From the NCBI RefSeq assembly GCF_008728515.1, contig NC_044981.1:99212043-99276042 (forward strand): DNA of 64,000 bases. Direction: 5' to 3'. Source of the DNA: Papio anubis (taxonomy: Eukaryota > Chordata > Mammalia > Primates > Cercopithecidae). The notes beneath the pieces are model-generated. The model ran no database searches, had not been told where the DNA came from, and worked only from the letters and a program-made list of their open reading frames with translations. Position numbers and translations under genes: made by a program. How positions within the stretch are numbered: position 1 is the first letter of the stretch; every line of letters starts with the position of its first letter. Positions 12,343-24,488 of the stretch are shown here, one piece after another.

Positions 12343-12590
12343 ATTTTTAATAAAAATATCTTGCAAAACCAAAGCTAAATTACAACCTTTTCAGACATAC
12401 AAGAGCTGAAAGTTTTCATCACCAGTAGATGCACACTACAAAAAATACTTAAGGAAGTCCTTCAGGCAGAAGAAAATTTCAGATGGAAATGTGTATCCAA
12501 AAAAAGAACTGCAGAGCACCAGCAATAGAATGTATATAACATTACCAAAAAATTGCTTATATGTGGGTAAATAAGTCAGATGATTTTCAC
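12343..12590 (+). mobile_element. HAL1/L1M ORF1 end, second part
   Basis: Continues the ORF1 interrupted at 10398: 'aatatcttgcaaaacc', 'ttttcagacatacaagagct', 'taaggaagtccttcaggcag', followed by non-coding sequence with 'tatgtgggtaaataa'. Matches the end of old L1 ORF1 and what follows in HAL1/L1M. Confidence 0.7.
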
Positions 12591-15500
12591 ACTATCGAAA
12601 TTCTTCTTCATTACATTTGAATTTCTTCATTCAGCTGCTAGGTGTTCCTTTCTAATAACCTTCAAATTTTTCTTGCCTCCTTCATCATCCATTTGCTTCT
12701 TTTTCTGTTTCTTAGGGCCTTGAGAAGTTCATTATGTCATTAATATTCTGATTTATTATTTGCATATTTTACTTCTGTTCCTATTAATTCCAATAATTTT
12801 TTCTGAAAGGTGCTTTCTATTGATTTGTACTAAGGAGAGGAAAGATCCTGAAATGTAATTCTTTAACTGCTTTATTAGTTGTTATTAGAATTACTTTACC
12901 AGGTGGAGGACTATGATGATTAATATACCCACATAACTGTGTAATTTTACAAAGTTACCTACATATTTTTATGACACTAAAGTCATTTCTTTTGTGAATT
13001 AAAATGTAATTAAAATGCATTTAGGAATATGAAAATAATCACATTGAATGGAAAGTGGAATTTCCTATTAGAACAACAGAACAAATTTTTTATTACAACT
13101 GCATATTCTATACAAAGGTATACATGATCACTTTTTCATAAATGAGCACTGTCAAGTTTAGGTTACCCCTATGAAGGCATATGCCATGGTTTATATTCAA
13201 AGAACATTCTATTAATTGCAAATTTTTATAAGACTTATATAGCTCCTATGAAAGTATTTACATGATCACCACAGAAAATTTGATGTTTTTCTACAATATA
13301 AATAATCTGGAGAGATAATCTTGATTTATTCTCTTGAATTTTGCAGCTATTAAAAGTTTTATAATTTTAATCACTACTTTCTTTGTTTCTTTTTTCTATA
13401 CTGAAAATTCTACAATTTTAACCAATAGTGAGATTCTTTTTTGTTTAATTGAATACAGTAAATAGAGCATGTAGTCATCTTTGTGTTAAGTTTCTGGCAC
13501 ATTTATCATATTTTTCACTTTGTGATCACACTCCCTTTTGGAAAACACTTATTGATTTTTAAAATAGGCAGATATGCAGTGCAATCAAGCCAGAAGAATA
13601 TTTTTATAGTAGATAATATGACATCCCTCTGTACCCCACAAAAGAGAATGGTATGAAGAGAAAACTGATAGTAATAGCAATGGGAAATGGCAAGGGAGTA
13701 ATTATCTAAGCAAGAAAAAGGGAAAAGCCATATGCTTTGCATAGAAATTGGAACTGTGCAAATGTGGGAACTGATTTCATATTTTGACCTCCCATGCATT
13801 GGCATTCCATCTATTCCAGTTTCATAACACAACTAACAAAACAAAAATGACAATAGTAATTTAAACAGGAACTGAGATCTTCTTAGATTTTTTTCCTCTT
13901 TGTAAAATGATCCTGTGAACTTTTTAAAAAGAAATAAAGGTGATATATAGCTATAGCTTAAAGAATTTGTTTTAAAACATAGTGAGCTGAAATTTCCTAG
14001 TGCCTAAATATTTTTCTCAAAGTAAATGAAGCACTTAGCCCTGGGTTTACTGCAATTCCACAAATGCCCTGGTGCACAAGAATGTATGCTAGACAAGTAA
14101 AGCAGTCTGTTTTCCCTCATCAAACAGGCCCCTCCCCCATCATTGCTAACTATTTTGTTTCTTTTTATCTTGTCTATCTGTGTATGCTTTACCTACAAGT
14201 TGCTCTCAAAGACAGATTCTCAAGCCATTTTTTTCCTGTTGTAAAATCATTCTCTATGTATGGGTGGCCTGAGTTAAGACTCAGGTCAATACTCCACAAG
14301 GGTACCTCAAATCTGGAATATATATCAGTTTACTGAAATCATTTAAAAGAGGCATTCTCTAATGCTTCATAATGAAACTGCATTATTTTGAATCACTATA
14401 TATCCATCACTTTTCTTATCACTGTCAGGAGACAGCTTTTACTCAATTGTGCCTGATATTGTGCTCTCCTTTTACATAGAAGAATGTAGAACAGCATACA
14501 ACCTGTTATGATAACTAATTATGAGATTATTGGGGATTTTTAAAATTAATAAATAAATGCATTTTACAGAAGTCTTATGTTCAAAGCCAAATTGAGAGGA
14601 AAATACAGACTTCTAAGTATACCCTGTCCCACACACCCATAACCTCCCCTACAATGAGCATCCTGTACCAGAGAGATACATTCGTTACAATAAGTGAGCC
14701 GATATTGATATACTGGAATTTATTTTAAAAGAGCATTCTATCTGAAAGGATGTACAGAATAGATTTCTGTAATTTCAGAACTGAGAATAAATGTGTTTCT
14801 CTGAAGCAGTGTATTGGATTGCCATAGCATATCATTAACCATTTATTTTTCTGTGTCTGTTTTGACTAATAAAATATTTGAAGTTAAATTGTTTGTCCAG
14901 ATCTCAAAAGTTTCTCAGCATATATTTTGTAAATTAACTTCATTCCTGCTACATCTTATTTCTTCTACCATTTTTTGTTCTCTCCTGAGATATTCCTTTA
15001 GTCCATCCTTACACTGCTGCATTTTTTGGTATTTTTGTAAGTCATTTTAACTTCTTGAAACCAAAGAGCATAAAAACAAATGAATTATATAAATTGATAA
15101 AAATATAATTATATTAGAATTTACCTAGTAGCTCTTCAATTATTTTCATTTGGGGAACAGATAAAACTAACCAGTGGTACATTTTATTTAGTATGAAACT
15201 CCAGAAAAAATCTCATTACTAGCAGAAATACAAAATTTGAAGTGCTTATTATAAAAGAAATGGATTTGCATTGATAAAAATAATCAGAAGGGAAGGACAC
15301 ACATGTTAAGGACATTACATAAGCATATTCCCTAAATTATGCACAGTATGTTTATTTAGTGGAGCTTTGTATAACAAGTACATGTGGGAACAGTGATTAC
15401 ATGTTGACCTGTATAATTAAAAAAATGATTTGCCTAACAAGTAATCTGTAATAAAATGTCTAACCAGTAATCATAAGAACAAGCCATATGTTTTTAAATA

Positions 15501-17007
15501 TGACCCAAACATTTGCATAGTGTTTATGTACAATAAATTAAAGCAAAATGAAAAATCTGCTGACAAGAAATAAGTAGCAATAAGGGTAGAGCAATGTATT
15601 AAATCCTTCATTCTGGATCATTTAGGTAATGTTCCATTCATTTCAGATTCATGAGTAGAAGCCTTTACAGATTGGGCATGCATACCATAAATCTGGGGTT
15701 ATCCGTTATTAGGTGGCATTTTGCTGTTTGCAGTTGTACATGTTTACTTTGTGCATAATTAACTGCGTAATAGCTGTCTGTGCACAGGATTTACACTCAG
15801 GCTCTCATAAAAACAAATGACTCCAGAAAGTAGGACACTTCCATTAAGTTCCCTGCAATCAGCATTTCCTAATACGGTTTACAGGAATGGTTTTGATTGT
15901 GACTGTTAGTATATTAATGTTTTCAGTAGCTAATGTGTGTGCGTTGGAGTTTAATTTATTAAACTCTTAAAATGCATACAAAGTATGGATAGGTGGAGGC
16001 AAAAGGAAGTAGAGCATACCTAAAAATAGCCAAGAAAGAAATTTTCATAAAAATAATAAGGCAATTGATTACTGTGCAGAATAATACAATGGATCAAACA
16101 TATATCCTAGCAGTTCTTTTTTGGTGTACAATTGTGACAGCCAAATCAACAGCATTTGGAGAGCAGCATCTCTGAAAATAGGCTGTCAGAAGAAGAACCA
16201 AGATTTACTCCAGTCACGTCTTTTGTTTACAACAATCTGAACTTAGGAAAAAATACAAAATTAATAGAATCAAAAAGAAATATGAAATTAAAGACCAAAG
16301 AATAAGAGAGGTATAAACTACGAAGTAAAAGAGGCTATTGTTTTTGAGTTATAAGCTATAACCCATAAATAGCAGCTGATTTTTAAAAAGTTCTGATAAA
16401 AGGCTAAATGTTCCATTTAAAGCTGTATCTTTTTTGTTAATCAACAGTTGAATAAAACATATTGTGTAAAAAAAAATTCACTGTCTTTCATGAAATAATC
16501 ATTTAAAAATAAATGAAAGGCAGAAAAATAAAATAGCTAGTCTAGTTCTTATAAAAATAGTAATACTTTATTCATAAAGTTAATATTAGCCTTTTGATGA
16601 CAAAGAATGCAATATTTTTTAATTGGAGCTTGAAATAATGTTGTGTTCAATACTATTGTCTCCCTCTCAGAATAAAGAACAGCACATGGTGAAATATGTG
16701 TAAATATGTCATATATAAAATGCACAAACCCCAGAAATAGTCATCATCAAAAGTATAGTTCCATATTGTCTGCTATAGCTTCAAATATTTACTCAGTTTT
16801 ATAAAAGACATTTTTTCCATTTTCTCGCTATTATTTTCTTATTAAATTAGCCTAAACTTCTTAAAATGCAATTCTATATATCAGTCATTTCTTGAATTTT
16901 TTTAAGCTTCATGTAACATAACTATGTAATTACTTTTCAGAACATTCTATATCATTTTGGGTTATAAAATTAGATATTTTGAAGAATCACCTCAGATAAC
17001 AAAAATC
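12591..17007. other. 4.4 kb with no recognised element
   Basis: The longest stretch here where I recognise neither gene nor repeat family. Open frames of 60-105 codons are scattered on both strands without domain signatures or splice context that I can defend. Old unrecognised repeats or non-repetitive DNA are both possible. It would be the first place to look for conserved non-coding sequence. Confidence 0.45.
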
Positions 17008-17020
17008 AAGAGTAAATTCC
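17008..17020 (+). repeat. Alu target duplication, left copy
   Basis: 'aagagtaaattcc', matching 'aagaataaattcc' at 17301-17313 with one difference. Confidence 0.85.
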
Positions 17021-17021
17021 T

Positions 17022-17300
17022 GGCCGGGCGCGGTGGCACAAGCCTGTAATCCCAGCACTTTGGGAGGCCCGAGGCAGGCGGATCCTTGAGGAATCCAGGA
17101 GATCGAGACCATTCTGGCTAACGGTGAAACCCCGTCTACTAAAAATACAAAAAACTAGCTGGAAGTGTGTTTCGTCCCAGCTACTCGGAAAACTGAGCAG
17201 GAGAATGGCGTGAACCGGGGAGGCGGGCTGCAGAGTTGGCTGAGATCCCGGCCCTGCACTCCAGCCTGGGCGACAGAAGCGAGACTCCGTCTCAAAAAAA
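17022..17300 (+). mobile_element. AluY-like element with many small indels
   Basis: Starts with an intact 'ggccgggcgcggtggc' and has Y-type diagnostic sequence ('gagatcgagaccattctggc', 'agaatggcgtgaacc'). CpG sites are well kept and the target duplication is nearly perfect, so it is young. The body nevertheless carries many 1-2 base insertions and deletions, a roughly 10-bp loss after the middle A-rich region, and scrambled patches near 17160-17240. Confidence 0.9.
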
Positions 17301-17313
17301 AAGAATAAATTCC
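17301..17313 (+). repeat. Alu target duplication, right copy
   Basis: 'aagaataaattcc', partner of 17008-17020. Confidence 0.85.
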
Positions 17314-17784
17314 CTGGGATTCTGGGCAAGATGGTAGGTTAATTCAAATAGAATTTCTATACGCATTCCCTATCATTACTTCACTTAGAATACATACAAA
17401 AGTATATGTATATATAAAATAGATTTCAAATATATATTCAAATATTTCAAAAACCACAAGCTCCTGAATTAGTGACCCGAGCAGTTTCTAGCCAGGAGTG
17501 GAATGAGAGCATGGTATCAGAGCATGGCTTACTGAGTGAAAAAACGCACCTCATAGCAGTGTCTTTTTTCTAGTAACAGAGACTGAAATTATCTGTAACC
17601 TGTGTACTGTGTTGTGAGCAATAGCAAATGCCTTCCACTGTCTGGAAAGGTGTAAAAGGTCCAATTAACATTAGCTCTTTCAGTGTCAACAATACGTGTT
17701 TAATCATTGGTCAAGTGATTAAATTCATTGGTCAAGTGTAACAACAATAAGGGTAATAAAATAGTGAATAATTTCTAATAGTGA

Positions 17785-17841
17785 ATTACAGGTGGGAAAA
17801 TTAATACAAAAGAAGCAATATAAAAGAAGGCAAAAAAATAC
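17785..17841 (+). repeat. Source arm of an inverted local duplicate
   Basis: About 55 bp centred on 'aaaagaagcaatataaaaga' recurs in reverse complement at 19227-19280. Confidence 0.8.
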
Positions 17842-18170
17842 AAAGTAACATCGAAAGGAGGCCAAATAAAAAACACTTAGAAACCTAGTAGATTTAAACT
17901 CAAATATATTAGCAATACACATTAAGTGTAATGGGCTAATGTTCCTTTCAAAGAAAGAGATAAATCTGGCTGGATAAATAAAAATAATAATGTTTCTAGA
18001 AGATAGTGTCAGAGAATAGCTTCATGACCTTTGAGTAGGGAAATACTTGTTAAATGGGATATAAAAGTACTAAATTTAAAAGAATAAATTTATAATTTGG
18101 ATTAAGTTAAAATTATTACCATGGGTTTATTAAAGCCTTCACACTGAATGAGTGAAAATATAAATGACAG

Positions 18171-18282
18171 AATAAGATATCTGCAATGTAAGGAAATCAC
18201 AAAGCATTGAATTCAAAATACATAAAAAATTTCTAACAATAAGTAAGAAAAATAATGACTATTACAATAAAAAATAGCATAT
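18171..18282 (+). repeat. Local direct repeat, copy A
   Basis: 112 bp beginning 'aataagatatctgcaatg' and ending 'aaaaatagcatat'. Copy B at 19121-19226 is about 94% identical by eye, with two small deletions. The underlying sequence faintly resembles old L1 ORF2, but the copies are far closer to each other than to any L1 I recall. Confidence 0.85.
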
Positions 18283-19120
18283 CCTTTCAAGATTAAAATA
18301 TAGTAATTAATGATGTATGCTTTAGTGGTTATTTTATAAGGAAAAGCAAGGGAATGATTGCTGTATAAATAAGGAGTGTGGTTTCATTTGGGAAGTAATT
18401 AGGAGTTGGCACAGTGCAGCTAGTGGGATATGGTAATGTTCTATTTCTTGACCTGGTTACAGGGTCAGTGGGTACTTGATTTCTAATAAATCATTTAGCT
18501 GTCAAGTCACTTCATTTTTAGCATTTTTCTGCTTGTGCAATATATTTCTAAGTTAAATTTTAAAAAGATCAGTCTACAAAAATCAATATTGGTTTTAAAA
18601 AATTTTAGAGGCATAATTTACATCTAAATACACAGAGATATAAACCATGTTTACAGACAGAAAGTTTTAGTATAATAAAGATGTCAACTTAATTTATACT
18701 TTTTATTATATTCTGATAAAACCAACCAACCAGAATTTTCATGGAAACTGGCAAAGTGATTCTCAATTAATACAGAAGAGCACACAGTCAAAAATACCAA
18801 AGATCATTTTAAGAAAAAAAAATATAATATGAAAACATTATAAAGCTCATAGTAATTTAAAAAGTGTGATAACTGCACAAGGATAGACAAACTGATGAAA
18901 TGGAGACAATCTATGTATGTAAAATAGTATGGAATATGATTAAACGTTGAAATTTGCAATTAAAACTTTTATATATTTCCTTTTAATCTGCTTGATTTTG
19001 TGACCTGAAAGAGATTAATTAAAATCATCCTTTAGAGTTATATTTTTATTTATGTCTTTTTGTGGGTACTACAGTTTCTGCTTTATATCTTTTTTACATA
19101 TTTTTACAAAATATATAAAA
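18283..19120. other. AT-rich unassigned DNA between repeats
   Basis: No element or gene recognised. Confidence 0.45.
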
Positions 19121-19226
19121 AATAAGATATTTGCAACGTAAAGAAATCACAAAGCATTGAATCCAAAATACATAAAAAATTTCTAACAAGTAAGAATAAT
19201 AACTATTACAATTAAAAATAGCATAT
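19121..19226 (+). repeat. Local direct repeat, copy B
   Basis: Second copy of 18171-18282, directly abutting the inverted segment at 19227-19280. Confidence 0.85.
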
Positions 19227-19280
19227 TTTTATTTGCCTTCTTTTATATTGCTTCTTTTGTGTTAATTTTCTTACCTATTA
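19227..19280 (-). repeat. Inverted local duplicate
   Basis: Reverse complement of 17785-17841, sharing 'ccttcttttatattgcttct' exactly. It is fused head-on to copy B of the direct repeat. Confidence 0.8.
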
Positions 19281-19454
19281 CCTTATTTTTAAATATATTC
19301 ATATATTTATATTTTTATATATTTACATCTTTTTATATATTGATGCTACATTATTTGGCACCCAATACTTTTTTACTTTAGATGCCATCTTTTTTCATAT
19401 GTCATTTTTCTTATGTAAACAAATGTATTAAATTTCATATGATATTACTATTGA

Positions 19455-19990
19455 GACGAGGTCCTGAAGACCATACCCATGTTCAACAATTTGCTAGGAG
19501 GACTCACAGAACTCAGTCATATTGACAGCCATCCTTTATTATAGAATAAGGGTACAAAGTAAAATCATCAAAGGGAAAAGGCACATGAGACAACATCTAG
19601 GGAAAACCAGGCACAAGCTTCCAGAGTCCTCTCCCAGAGAGTCACACAAGATACAATTCATTCCCCTAACAACAAATTGGGACAACAGATGTGAAATGTT
19701 GCGAACCAGGGAAGCTCATTAAAGAATCAGAGTTCAGGTTCTTCTGGTCCAGAGTCCAGAGTTCACTCTCTGCCTGGTATGGACCAAAACTCAGACTTCC
19801 AAAAGGACAGCAGATATTCAGCATAAACCACATTGTTTGTACAAACAGTTTAGGTATAATGAGACAATTTATCGAGATTGGCAGGAGCCCTCTTAAAATC
19901 CAGCTTCCAAATGCCAGCCAAGGGCCAACCTTGTTAAGCAGCCTTTGCAGAAGACAGTAGTCAGGCCTGTTAACTCCTGTTTGCATGATT
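19455..19990 (-). mobile_element. Probable ERV LTR, antisense, family not assigned
   Basis: The + strand contains blocks I recognise as a dispersed LTR in reverse: 'ctaggaggactcacagaact', 'aaagggaaaaggcacatgag', 'ccagagtcctctcccagaga', 'cattgtttgtacaaacagtt'. In sense orientation a U3/R region leads to an AATAAA-like signal opposite 'cctttattatag' at about 19530. Termini and target duplication are not resolved. Confidence 0.55.
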
Positions 19991-20849
19991 ATCAATTAGG
20001 CTTTATAGTTATTTGCATTTTTTTCTGATGTATTTTTGCCAGTAATTTTCTATTCAAATATTTTAGTGACTTTGTAATCTTTTAGCTTAATTTTGACCTA
20101 GCAGTCTTTTTTCTTCTTTAATTGATAAAAGTTTCTCTTTTCTTTGTATGAGAAGGAAAGATCTTAATTATGTAACAATGTTTGTTTTCTGTTCTAATGC
20201 TTCTACAATTTTTACATATTCCAGATTTTTAATATAACCCTAAATTTTAATGTATATAATCTGTTTTTAAGACTTTTAATGGCTGTCATTTTAACAATGA
20301 CAGATATCTGTATGTTATATTATTTCCTTGAAGAAAATGAAATTCTTAAAAAACTATAATTAATATCCTTAGAATTATACAGAAGAAAGTGAATCCTTTA
20401 GATACAGGAGAATTAGAGAATATAGTTTTCTGTTCTGCTATTCACATGATGATTTCTTAAATCACAGTATAAGTCTAGACTTCAAGTACATTCTAACTTT
20501 ATGACTATCTGGTTTTAAAAGTCAGTGCACCGTTCTTAGCCACAACAGTATAAGCTTTTTCTGATTACTATGGAAAGGCTGTGAAATTATTCACAATGAA
20601 GTCAAATATCATGAGAAAATATACTTTCTTTATTCACCAAAACTGCTCTGATCTGCTTCTCAGCCTCCATCACAGTATGGAAACAGGAGAGAGAAAAAGA
20701 AAAACAGATTTAGCTTAACCCAGTAACTGATTCCAAAATTCAAACAATATTGTGAGACAAATCTCAAGAACTAAAATATTTTCCCTTCTATTCTTTTCTT
20801 TCTCAAGATATTGTCTCTGTGAAAAAGGATATTGACATGTGAAGGACTC
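19991..20849. other. Unassigned DNA
   Basis: No gene or repeat family is recognised. Confidence 0.45.
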
Positions 20850-21116
20850 TTTTTTTAAAAAAAAATTATTTCTATAGGTTTTTGGGAAACAAGTGCTATC
20901 TGGTTACGAGTAAGTTCTTTAGTGGTGATCTGTGAGATTTTGGTGCACCCATCAACCAAGCAGTATAAACTGAATCAAATTTGTAGTCCTTTATCCCTCA
21001 CCCCTCTGCCACCCTTTCCCCGGAGTCCCCAAAGTCCACTGTATCATTCTTACGACGTTGCATCTTCATAGCTTTGCTCCCACTTATAAATGAGGACATA
21101 TGGTGTTTGGTCCTTC
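20850..21116 (-). mobile_element. L1 3'-UTR fragment (L1P type)
   Basis: T-rich start, then the antisense L1 3' UTR: 'ataggtttttgggaaacaag', 'taagttctttagtggtgat', 'gagattttggtgcacccatc', 'aagtccactgtatcattct', 'cccacttataaatgaggaca'. Truncated to about 270 bp. Looks like an L1PB or older L1PA 3' end. Confidence 0.85.
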
Positions 21117-21643
21117 TGGTATCCACTGCAATACCCTTTGTCTTCCTAGGCACTGCCAATCTTGCTGGTGTGGCTTGTGCTCAACCTCATCCTGGTGAGC
21201 ATTCAGTGTGGTTCCCTAGATGAGGAGGTCTCACTTCCGCCCTTGCTGTCATGGAAATATCTGTGGGTTTGTGCAGCCTCTGCAATGGGGCCACCATTTT
21301 CTGCACCCATAGTGGCCCAAATGGAAAGGCAACTTGCTCAGAACTTGGTTACCTCCAAGTCTTTTCTATGGGTAATAAAATAAATACTAAGTCTCCCTGT
21401 GCCAAATGAATTGTGACAGTCTTTAGGAAAACTAAGCTTAGGTAAGCCAATACCTAAGGTATACGGAGTTAGAGCAGATGGGGTAAAGATAGCATCTGCT
21501 GAATCCAAGGACAGCTCAGCTGAAGAGCGTTAATTAACAATGCTAACTGTTAACGTAATGCATATTTGCCAAGCCTGCAAGGGTACTTCAATAGAATACA
21601 TCCTAGATGTGAGCAGGGAAATAAAAGGAGCCTTTGAGCCAAA
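21117..21643. other. Unassigned, relatively GC-rich stretch
   Basis: No family assigned. A 73-codon frame at 21162-21383 on + ends just past AATAAA-like motifs at 21373-21382, so an LTR fragment or a retrocopy is possible. I found no target duplication or recognisable protein, and leave it open. Confidence 0.35.
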
Positions 21644-21648
21644 GTCTC
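21644..21648 (+). repeat. 5-bp target duplication, left
   Basis: 'gtctc' directly before the LTR, repeated at 22036-22040. Confidence 0.9.
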
Positions 21649-22035
21649 TGTATTAGTCTGTTTTCACACTGCTATAAAGACACATCCGAGACTGTGTAAT
21701 TTATAAAGAAAAAAGGCTTAATTGACTCACAGTTCCACATGGTTGGAGAGGCCCTCAGGAAACTTACAATCATGGCAGAAGGGGTATCAGGCACCTTCTT
21801 CACAAGGCAGTTGGAGAGAGAGTGTGTGAAGTAGGATCTTTCAAACACTTATAAAACCATCAGATCTCATGAGAACTCACTCACTGTCACAAGAATAGCA
21901 TGGGGGAAACTACCCCAAGATGCAATCACCTCCCTCCCTCCACACATGGTGGGCGATTACAGGTCCCTCCCTCAACAGGTGGGGATTACAAATCAAGATG
22001 AGATTTGGGTGGGGACACAGAACCGAACCATATCA
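21649..22035 (-). mobile_element. MST/THE1-type MaLR solo LTR
   Basis: The + strand starts 'tgtattagtctgttttcaca' and ends 'gaaccgaaccatatca', the reverse complement of an MST/THE1-class LTR. Internal markers include 'gagactgtgtaatttataaa', 'aaaaccatcagatctcatga' and 'agatgagatttgggtgggga'. Both LTR termini (TG...CA) are intact and flanked by a perfect 5-bp duplication, the size expected for ERVL-MaLR. No internal region or second LTR is present, so it is a solo LTR made by LTR-LTR recombination. Confidence 0.93.
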
Positions 22036-22040
22036 GTCTC
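22036..22040 (+). repeat. 5-bp target duplication, right
   Basis: 'gtctc' directly after the LTR. Confidence 0.9.
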
Positions 22041-22159
22041 AATACTATTAATGAGTGTTAAAGTCTTTTACCTTCAGCATGCTTCTTTAGATATCTAACA
22101 TCTCACCTTCTCTAAGATCGATAAATTTTACTCCATGGCAATTGTCAGGTTCACCACCA

Positions 22160-22775
22160 CACCAAATATCATACCCAGGGTCAGATTTGAGCCCCAGCTG
22201 AGGTCCGAGGGGAGTGGGTGGATAGGCGATGGATAGTTGAAACACTCGTTGGGCCATAGACAGGTGAATATGGTTTTATTCAGCAGCTCTCTCATCAGCA
22301 GCTCTCTCACACTGTTTGCTCTGTCTTGGCTGCTTGGTCCAGCCGCTCCCCTGCACAGCTGCATGGCTGGCTGTCCCTTCAGGGGCAGCAGCTCAACTCT
22401 TTCTCTCTGGGCAAAAGCTGGGTCCTGGCTTCCCCCGGCCTACCTTCAAAGTGACCGGCTTTCCTTTACGGGAGTCAGTAGTGTTATTCTCTCTGGGTGT
22501 GCGCGAGTCATGTCAAGCCCCGTGCACAGCTTCAGCAGGGCAGTAATACCTTTTCCAAACAATAGTGACCCCGAGCCATGTATACGCTTATACAAACAGG
22601 TTATATAACTAGTGGAGTATGCACCTGTGCCCTAAACTCGCTGAGTCACTCTGGCCCAGATGTCCATCTTGGCCTGTTCCTTGACCAAAGAACATCCACG
22701 TACCTTACACCTATCCTAACCTTTATCATCCTAATGAAATTGCCACGAGAAGAAAATGATGGGTTCCATTTCTCT
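22160..22775 (-). mobile_element. ERV class I LTR, antisense (LTR10-like, tentative)
   Basis: On the minus strand the sequence reads as a retroviral LTR: promoter-proximal blocks opposite 'cgctgagtcactctggccca' and 'tgcacagcttcagcagggca', a polyadenylation signal opposite 'ggttttattcagc' near 22270, and a 3' end opposite 'atcatacccagggtcaga'. The pattern resembles LTR10 of the HERV-I group as I recall it, but I could not confirm this. A 15-bp duplication ('cagcagctctctca' twice, 22280-22310) lies close to the signal. Two + strand frames (76 and 123 codons) across it are incidental. Confidence 0.6.
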
Positions 22776-23916
22776 TTCTGGTAGAACCAGGTCTTAGTCT
22801 AACAGACTCCAGGTTGAAGGCAAAGATTTAATGGAACATGGTGCAGAAGAAAAGAAGATCAGAAAACAGGCCTCTATATTAGTTGTATGTCAAACTCACT
22901 GTATTATCTAAATTAATTGTAAATATTATTATTCAATAAACCTAAATATTACAAAAAATGTTACATTTATGTAATGCTTTGAGTGCATACTTTCACGTAC
23001 ATTAAGAAAAAGGTCTAAAGTTTCTGGTTTGGTTTGTAATGAATAATTAGAAGCGAAATAGATATGTTTAAAAGGACAACAACATACTGAGAATATATTT
23101 AATATGTATGATGTGGACAATCGCAACCTTTAATATGTAAAGTGCTATTGCAAATTAATAATAAAATATGAATCCCAGGAAAAAAAAATGGTTAATGGAC
23201 ATAAGAAAGTGTACTGTTCAGAGTTTGCAATTACAGTGTTTGCCTTAACTGGAATAAATGGAAAGGAATTAATTAGCATATGAATAAATTTGTAGAGTTT
23301 CTAGGAGGAGCAAAGGAACAACCATGGAAGTGATTCAGCCAGGAGTAATGCCCAGCTAGAGCAAGGGACTGCTCCAATAGAAATGTGGTTCCTGCTGTCC
23401 CCTACCACTGCCCTCAGACATCTAGGAAGCCAGGGATCTGACAATACAACTCTCAAATATTGTTGCAGCAGAGGAAATGAATGAAAAACAAACAAACATA
23501 TTTAAAAACCTAAGCACATGACTGTTTGACAGAGGAGTTGGACAGACTCCTACTGCTGTGTTTGGGAAATTAGTAGTAATTTGCCAGGCTATATCTTAAG
23601 AAAAGCTAATTGGAAGAGAGAAATGAGGTAATGCTATGCGAGCCAATCTGCCATGTCAAAATAAATGGCTAAAATACATCAAACAATAAAATGTGACCAG
23701 TAATTTAAAAATGTGTTAACAATCAAACACCTTTTTTCTTTATGAAATTGTCAAAAGCATCATAATACCTAGTTTTTGCCAGAATAGGGAGAAATATGTC
23801 CTTATACTATTTCTGAAAATTTAATTGGGTAGAAATTTTTTTAAAAATTAGTCATTTGTGTCAAAATCTAGCCAAATAATTGTTTATTTAATCAAATATA
23901 TTCACTTTAAAGAATT
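22776..23916. other. Unassigned DNA
   Basis: No gene or repeat family recognised. Confidence 0.45.
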
Positions 23917-24488
23917 TGTTGTATGGAAAACATAAAACACAAATGAAGGAGTTCAGAATACCCCATCTCAAAATATGCAACATTGGCATAAGGATTATTT
24001 TGAGCTAAAGACACTGGGAAACAAACAAACAGCAGGTGCAAGAAGATCACTCTGACCTTCCTTCTCTTTCTGAAAAGCAAGACATGAAATTCCCACGTGA
24101 AAGATGTCCTCCTTATACCAAAACGGGAAATAACTTTCTGACATTAAAGACAGGAAGCTGAGGCCCAGGGAAATCTATGCAAACAACCCTTATCTTTGTA
24201 GGCACTTCTCTACCCAATTAACTATACTAGCCCAGGTCTCTTTGCCTTATAACATTTTCACAATTTACTACACTTTGTCCAATTCAATGTTTAAATATTT
24301 GGCTCTAACAGCTTCTCTGGGTCATTTCCTTATGAAGGCTCCCATGCCATGTAACACTTGCATTAAGTAAGTGTGTATGACTTTCTCCCATTGATCTCTC
24401 ATATGTAAATTTAATTCTCAGGCCCAGAGTGAACGGGGTAGCGGGGTGGACTCTAGGAGAAGAGAGGTGAAATTTTCCCTCCCCTACA
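23917..24488 (+). mobile_element. Probable ERV LTR, sense, family not assigned
   Basis: Starts 'tgttgtatggaaaacataaa' and ends 'ttttccctcccctaca', the TG...CA and pyrimidine-rich end common in class I LTRs. Internal blocks 'ctctgaccttccttctcttt', 'acaggaagctgaggccca' and 'agcttctctgggtcattt' match a repeated LTR type I have seen but cannot name. Flanking 4-5 bp do not match, so integration ends are unproven. Confidence 0.55.

Noticed and set aside
22237..22608. 123-codon open frame on + strand
   Set aside because: Lies antisense within an LTR; no conserved protein features.
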